Of a DNA stretch of 9,014 nt, positions 5,244-9,014 are shown in pieces (positions within the stretch are counted from its first letter, which is position 1; each line of letters begins with the position of its first letter). Origin of the DNA: Promethearchaeota archaeon (GTDB lineage Archaea; Asgardarchaeota; Lokiarchaeia; Sigyniarchaeales; SOKP01); NCBI GenBank assembly GCA_030615145.1, contig JAUWZT010000151.1, forward strand, positions 1 to 9,014. Direction: 5' to 3'. The notes beneath the pieces were generated by a model. The model did not search any database, was not told the DNA's origin, and saw only the letters and a list, made by a program, of their open reading frames with translations. Both the position numbers and the translations under genes were made by a program.

Positions 5244-7780
5244 GTAATGCAGAAGAATATAAAGAGAAAAAAGAAGAAAAAAAAATCAATCAGCCGTCTT
5301 TAGGTTTTCATCGGCGTCACTCGTTTGGAGAAAGTAAACCAGACTTAGAGCATCCTAGCAAGGTTCTGTTGAAATGGATGCTTTCATATCTAACATCGTT
5401 TAAATGGAAATTTGTGCTGTATACTATACTTCTCTTATTAGGGACCATAATTTTAACCATAAGTCCGCTAGTTTCTGCGACTATAATAGATAATGGGATT
5501 GTAGCAAGGGATCCATCTTACATAATAATCATGAGTGTACTGTTTTTAAGCCTACTCTTCTTCATGGCAATCACAACTTATATTTCTCAATACGGTATGG
5601 GAAAAATATCGCAAAAAGTTACGTACGAAGTAAGAAATGATCTCTTTTTTAAATTGCAAGACATGTCTCTTAATTATTTCGATCAACGTCCATCAGGAGA
5701 TATAATCTCAATTACAACTAACGACGTTACTCAACTAAACTTACTAGTAGGAGGGCAATTTGTACAGATAATAACCAATATTGTATCCATTGTTATTACT
5801 ATATTAATTATGTTCTTGCTCAACGTCTATTTAGCTTTAATCAGCTTGGTAATAATTCCTATATTTTTTGTTCTGGCATTTTTTATTCAAAAAATTATAA
5901 TGGGTGTTTTTAAGAAGGCTAGAGAAACGATTGGTCAAGTTACAACTTCGATTCAAGAAAATATTGCAGGAGCGAAGATAGTAAAAGCATATGGGCAAGA
6001 AAAAAGAGCATCCTCCGAGTTTGATCAAGCAAATACAGCTAATTATAAGATAATGGTTAAGATTAGAAGAATTATGGCTACAATTTTTCCTCTATTTTCA
6101 TTAATAGTTACGGTTCTCACAGTGATTATACTATTACTTGGAGGTTTTATCGCAATTGGAGAAATTAATATTTTTGGTATTACTATTTCGGTTGGAGTTC
6201 TAGTTGCCTTTATTTCGTTACTCTCTCAGTTTTTCCGCCCTTTTATGATGTTATTACAAATGCAACAGATTATAGGAAGCGCTTTGGCAGCTTCAGATCG
6301 AATATTATCTGTATTGGAAGAGAGCGTAGAAATACCTGAGCCAATAAGTGCGAAAACATTTTCCGAACCTAAAGGAAAAATTGAGTTTAATAATGTTAGT
6401 TTTGGCTATGTTTTAGATAATAATAAGGAAAAACAATCACCCGAAATTACATCTGGATCTCCCGCACCTGGTGTACAAAACCCTATGCTACAGAATCCAA
6501 TGATTAAAAAAGCAATAGAAATGATGAAAACTTTCCCGGAACCATATTCCTCTTTCATGCTTAAAAACAGCATGTACATGCCTCAAAATGTTCGACAGAA
6601 ATTGTTCATGAGCTTAATGGGAGTTAAGCCCGAGGACGCTCCTAAGGTAATTGACAAAATTTTAGACGAATACCATTATGCCGTTCCAAATACAGATTTA
6701 GCAGAAAAACATCCTGAATATGACACATCCTTTAAAATTAAAGATAGCGAGCTAAAGAAAGGCATGCCTTTAAAAGATCAATTGTCAATGGGGCAATTGA
6801 TTCCTCCCAAAATGATCGAAATGATGGTTAAAAGCTTAGAAAAAATGCTTCGCTCAAAATCAGGTTTTAAACAACCAACTAGTGGTGGAATGGGAGGAGA
6901 CAGTCAAGGACTAATGGGCGGTGGCGCTATGCAGATGTCTCCTCAAGCAATCCTCGAAACCCTTGCCAGTATATCAATTCCTCCAGAGATCTCAAATAAG
7001 ATTCCAAAAGTAGTGAAAGATGCTATAGAAGAAAAAAAGATGTTAATTAAACGCCAACAATCTAAGGGTTATGTATTAAAAGATCTAAACTTAGAGGTCC
7101 CTCCTGGTGCTACTCTGGCGATTGCTGGTGAGACTGGCGCAGGAAAAACAACATTAGTAAAGCTTCTCGCTCGATTTTACGACGTAAATGTCGGAAATAT
7201 ACTCGTTGATGGGATCGATATTCGGGAAGTAAACAAAAATGAATTACGAGGATTAATAGGATTTGTTCCTCAGGATGCCTTTCTTTTTACGGGAACCATC
7301 AAAGAGAATTTACTCTATGGCATTGATAATCCCACCCCTGAAATCGAAAATAAGATGATTGAAGTTTCTAAATTCTTAGGATTACACAATTTTGTTGAGA
7401 CTTTACACAAGAAATACGATAAAAAATTAAAAGAAAATGGGTCTAACATTTCTATAGGACAACGCCAATTAATTGGTTTTGCTCGAGCTCTAATTATTGA
7501 CCCTAAAATTTTAATCTTAGACGAGGCAACTTCTTCTGTGGACCCATACACCGAGACTTTGATCCAAGATGCTTTAAATAAAGCTCGCAAGGGCCGTACC
7601 ACCATTATCATCGCACACCGCTTATCAACGATAAAGAATGCAGATCAGATAATCGTTCTAGGTTCTGATAAACATGGAATCGTAGAACAAGGGGATCATG
7701 AAAGTTTATTAGCTTTAAACGGTAAATATAAACGTTTTTTAGAAATGCAACGCCGAGATATTGAAATTAACAATCAATAA
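5240..7780 (+). CDS. ABC exporter half-transporter, catalytic-site subunit with large NBD insertion (LmrD/BmrD-like)
   Basis: The partner half-transporter, 846 residues against roughly 660-680 for LmrD/BmrD. A charged cytosolic N-terminus (1-45) precedes a six-helix membrane domain (helices near 58-85, 93-118, 165-195, 197-220, 280-303, 313-340). The NBD starts near 378 with FNNVSFGY (A-loop Tyr390). It is interrupted by about 220 Met-rich residues (about 391-610) and resumes at YVLKDLNLEV. Then follow Walker A GETGAGKTT (630-638), Q-loop Gln678, a non-canonical signature ISIGQ (737-741) instead of LSGGQ, Walker B ILILDE with catalytic Glu762, D-loop SSVD and H-loop His793. It therefore carries the active Walker motifs, completed by LSGGQ of the upstream subunit, while its ISIGQ faces the degenerate site. 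The start is GTG at 5240, fixed by a GGTGATC Shine-Dalgarno. It is the last gene of the operon, followed by a T-run. Confidence 0.94.
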   Translation: MSNAEEYKEKKEEKKINQPSLGFHRRHSFGESKPDLEHPSKVLLKWMLSYLTSFKWKFVLYTILLLLGTIILTISPLVSATIIDNGIVARDPSYIIIMSVLFLSLLFFMAITTYISQYGMGKISQKVTYEVRNDLFFKLQDMSLNYFDQRPSGDIISITTNDVTQLNLLVGGQFVQIITNIVSIVITILIMFLLNVYLALISLVIIPIFFVLAFFIQKIIMGVFKKARETIGQVTTSIQENIAGAKIVKAYGQEKRASSEFDQANTANYKIMVKIRRIMATIFPLFSLIVTVLTVIILLLGGFIAIGEINIFGITISVGVLVAFISLLSQFFRPFMMLLQMQQIIGSALAASDRILSVLEESVEIPEPISAKTFSEPKGKIEFNNVSFGYVLDNNKEKQSPEITSGSPAPGVQNPMLQNPMIKKAIEMMKTFPEPYSSFMLKNSMYMPQNVRQKLFMSLMGVKPEDAPKVIDKILDEYHYAVPNTDLAEKHPEYDTSFKIKDSELKKGMPLKDQLSMGQLIPPKMIEMMVKSLEKMLRSKSGFKQPTSGGMGGDSQGLMGGGAMQMSPQAILETLASISIPPEISNKIPKVVKDAIEEKKMLIKRQQSKGYVLKDLNLEVPPGATLAIAGETGAGKTTLVKLLARFYDVNVGNILVDGIDIREVNKNELRGLIGFVPQDAFLFTGTIKENLLYGIDNPTPEIENKMIEVSKFLGLHNFVETLHKKYDKKLKENGSNISIGQRQLIGFARALIIDPKILILDEATSSVDPYTETLIQDALNKARKGRTTIIIAHRLSTIKNADQIIVLGSDKHGIVEQGDHESLLALNGKYKRFLEMQRRDIEINNQ
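6410..7069 (+). other. In-frame insertion encoding a Met-rich domain inside the ABC NBD
   Basis: These codons (residues about 391-610) separate the A-loop strand from the next strand of the NBD, which are normally joined by a short turn. The insertion has a Pro/Ser/Gly linker (about 398-415), a helical Met-rich region (about 416-480), a polar middle (481-510), another Met-rich helix (about 515-540), a Gly/Met low-complexity segment (about 548-566) and a C-terminal helical part (567-605). I count 20 Met in 220 residues. No Cys or membrane span is seen. The frame and codon style match the flanks, so it is not an obvious recent insertion. I do not recognise the domain. Confidence 0.75.
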
Positions 7781-7794
7781 TTTTAATTTTTTTT
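7781..7794 (+). terminator. T-rich terminator of the PadR-ABC operon
   Basis: Directly after the stop codon come four T, two A and then eight T (7787-7794). Such U-tracts are the usual intrinsic termination signal in archaea. No stem-loop is needed or seen. Confidence 0.5.
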
Positions 7795-7836
7795 AATTCT
7801 TAAGTGAAAAAACTAAATTAAATTCTTCTTTTCAAT

Positions 7837-7859
7837 TATTATTAATTAGATTAAATAAT
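7837..7859 (+). promoter_or_regulatory. Possible promoter of the alpha/beta hydrolase gene
   Basis: The AT-rich stretch contains TTAAATAA (7851-7858) and an upstream TATTATTAATTA (7837-7848). The upstream box would start transcription near 7869, giving a leader of only about 8 bases before the ATG at 7877. The two boxes cannot be told apart by eye, and the whole 7781-7876 gap is AT-rich. Confidence 0.3.
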
Positions 7860-7876
7860 AATTTCAACGAAAAATA

Positions 7877-8641
7877 ATGCCTTTCTTGAGTTATAAAGAG
7901 AAGAATATCTTTTATCGGATTAAAGAAACCGAAAGTAAAAATGTAATTATTTTTATACACGGTTCAGGAGGAAGTTCAAATACTTGGAAAAATCAATTCG
8001 ATCTTGAAGTTAATTACGATCTTATCGCTATCGATTTACCTTCCCACAACAATTCAAATGAATTTTCGGAGCTAACCCTCGATTTGTATGTCGATGTAAT
8101 TCGACACCTAATTAAATCTTTAAACTATGAGAATATAATATTATGTGGACATTCTTTGGGAGGAGCTATTACTCAACAATATTATTATACATACCCTAAA
8201 GAAATCTCAGGTTTAATTTTATGCAGCACCGGGGGAAGGTTAAGAGTTGCCCCAATTATCCTAAACTCTTTAAGAACCAATTACCAAGAGTTTTTAGACT
8301 CTTTACCCGCTGGGGCATTCTATAGAAAAACACCAAAAGATTTAATAGATAATTATGTTCAAGAAACTTCGAAAATTAAGGCAGAAGTCACATATGAAGA
8401 TTATAAAATTTGCGATAACTTTGATACTATAGATAAAACAGATAGTATTGAAGTTCCATGTCTAATTATCGTAGGGAAAGAAGATAAATTAACGCCGGTG
8501 AAATTTTCGCAATTTTTTCTCGATAAAATTAAGAATTCAGATTTAAACGTAATAAACGATGCTGGACACATGGTAATGTTAGAAAAGCCAAGCGAGGTCA
8601 ATAAATCGATAGAGAATTTTATCATTAATTATTTTAATTAA
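7877..8641 (+). CDS. Alpha/beta-hydrolase fold protein
   Basis: A 254-residue cytosolic hydrolase of the alpha/beta fold (Abhydrolase_1/6 type), full length for the family. Visible elements in order: oxyanion-hole motif HGSGGSSNTW (28-37), strand-loop AIDLPSH (51-57), nucleophile elbow GHSLGG with Ser93 (91-96), a small cap region (about 120-180), acid Asp203 in VGKEDKLTP (199-207), and catalytic His231 in DAGHMVMLEKPSEV (228-241). The Ser-Asp-His triad is intact, so an esterase, lipase, thioesterase or C-C hydrolase activity is likely; the substrate cannot be read from sequence. No signal peptide is present. No Shine-Dalgarno precedes the ATG, in keeping with a leaderless or very short leader. 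The stop is 10 bases before the radical SAM gene, so the two are probably co-transcribed and separated from the ABC operon by a terminator. Confidence 0.93.
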   Translation: MPFLSYKEKNIFYRIKETESKNVIIFIHGSGGSSNTWKNQFDLEVNYDLIAIDLPSHNNSNEFSELTLDLYVDVIRHLIKSLNYENIILCGHSLGGAITQQYYYTYPKEISGLILCSTGGRLRVAPIILNSLRTNYQEFLDSLPAGAFYRKTPKDLIDNYVQETSKIKAEVTYEDYKICDNFDTIDKTDSIEVPCLIIVGKEDKLTPVKFSQFFLDKIKNSDLNVINDAGHMVMLEKPSEVNKSIENFIINYFN

Positions 8642-8651
8642 GAATAATCAC

Positions 8652-9014
8652 ATGCCACGTCAATACACTTATGGTCCATTTCGATCGAGACGGCTTGGAC
8701 TCTCGTTAGGGATAGATATTCTACCTAAAATTAAATTATGCACCTACGATTGCGTATATTGTGAAATAGGTCCTACTAAAGAAGTGGTTTCTCCAGAATA
8801 TAGAATTAAAGCCCCTCCATCTTCCAACTTTAGAAAAGAACTTAAAGATATCTTAAAATATGTCCCACATTTAAAATCAATAACGGTCGGATATAACGGA
8901 GAACCCACACTCAATGAAAATTTATTAGATTTTTACACCATCACTTTAGATGTCAGAAGTGAGTTGAAATGGGATAAAGACCCACCTTTGATAACGCTTT
9001 TTACCAATTCAAGT
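8652..9014 (+). CDS. Radical SAM protein, COG0731 (TYW1-like) type, N-terminal part (runs off right edge)
   Basis: The first 121 codons of a radical SAM enzyme; the frame stays open to the window edge. The N-terminus has the signature of this group: YGPFRSRRLGLSLGIDILP (7-25), followed by the cluster-binding CTYDCVYC (Cys30, Cys34, Cys37), i.e. CxxxCxxC, which binds the [4Fe-4S] cluster that cleaves S-adenosylmethionine. GYNGEPTLNENL (80-91) carries the GEP motif that contacts the SAM amino group. A TNS-type strand motif appears at the very end (118-120). Related proteins include the wyosine-synthesis enzyme TYW1/Taw1 and shorter uncharacterised archaeal and bacterial relatives. Because the N-terminus begins almost directly at the SRRLGxSLGID motif, I favour the uncharacterised relatives over true Taw1, but the missing C-terminus leaves this open. 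The start is ATG 8652, ten bases after the hydrolase stop. Confidence 0.88.
   Translation, partial: MPRQYTYGPFRSRRLGLSLGIDILPKIKLCTYDCVYCEIGPTKEVVSPEYRIKAPPSSNFRKELKDILKYVPHLKSITVGYNGEPTLNENLLDFYTITLDVRSELKWDKDPPLITLFTNSS

Noticed and set aside
5837..6028. Minus-strand open frame inside the second ABC gene
   Set aside because: It is a short shadow of the membrane-domain coding sequence with no independent support.
6410..7069. Intein or recently inserted mobile element in the second ABC gene
   Set aside because: The insertion does not begin with Cys or Ser and end with the His-Asn plus nucleophile expected of an intein, does not lie at Walker A, and has no terminal repeats. Its codon style matches the flanks, so an added domain is the simpler reading.
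7315..7611. Minus-strand open frame across the Walker B region of the second ABC gene
   Set aside because: It is antisense to highly conserved ABC motifs and resembles no protein family.
8401..8625. Minus-strand open frame inside the hydrolase gene
   Set aside because: It is a shadow of the hydrolase C-terminus, including its catalytic His region, with no independent support.

Overview
The window is AT-rich (roughly one third G+C by eye). It reads as archaeal: TATA-like boxes sit about 25-30 bases upstream of starts, T-runs without strong stem-loops end transcripts, at least one gene appears leaderless with a GTG start, and a Shine-Dalgarno of the GGTGATC type is present. The radical SAM protein at the right edge is also of a type common in archaea. 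The general style (AT-rich, Lys/Ile/Asn-rich proteins, PadR regulators, coiled-coil orphans) would suit an Asgard archaeon of the Lokiarchaeia kind, but that placement is inference and no marker gene here proves it.

Left third (1-2712), all on the minus strand, from right to left. First comes a DUF362-family protein (2712-1381) with a cysteine-bearing C-terminal domain instead of the usual ferredoxin-like tail. Next is a 250-residue all-helical protein of unknown function (1261-509). Last is the start of a charged coiled-coil protein with a 35-residue repeat (347 to beyond the left edge). Each has its own upstream gap with a TATA-like box, so they are probably transcribed separately.

The divergent intergenic region (2713-2871) separates the DUF362 gene from the central operon. 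It holds a TATA-like element for each side, with a 23-bp inverted repeat between them that is a natural candidate operator.

Centre (2872-7780), plus strand: a tightly coupled three-gene operon of a PadR-family repressor and two ABC exporter half-transporters. Both junctions are 4-base start/stop overlaps (ATGA, GTGA). The ABC pair has the asymmetry of heterodimeric multidrug exporters such as LmrCD, BmrCD and TM287/288. The first subunit lacks the catalytic Glu and the H-loop His but has a perfect LSGGQ. The second has Glu and His but a degenerate ISIGQ signature. The second subunit is much enlarged by a Met-rich insertion of about 220 residues inside its nucleotide-binding domain, the most unusual item in the window. 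The likely picture is a drug- or lipid-responsive PadR repressor controlling its own exporter.

Right end (7781-9014): a T-rich terminator region, then an alpha/beta hydrolase with an intact Ser-Asp-His triad. Ten bases after it begins a radical SAM protein of the COG0731 (TYW1-like) type, which runs off the right edge. No RNA gene, CRISPR array, transposon or integrase was seen.
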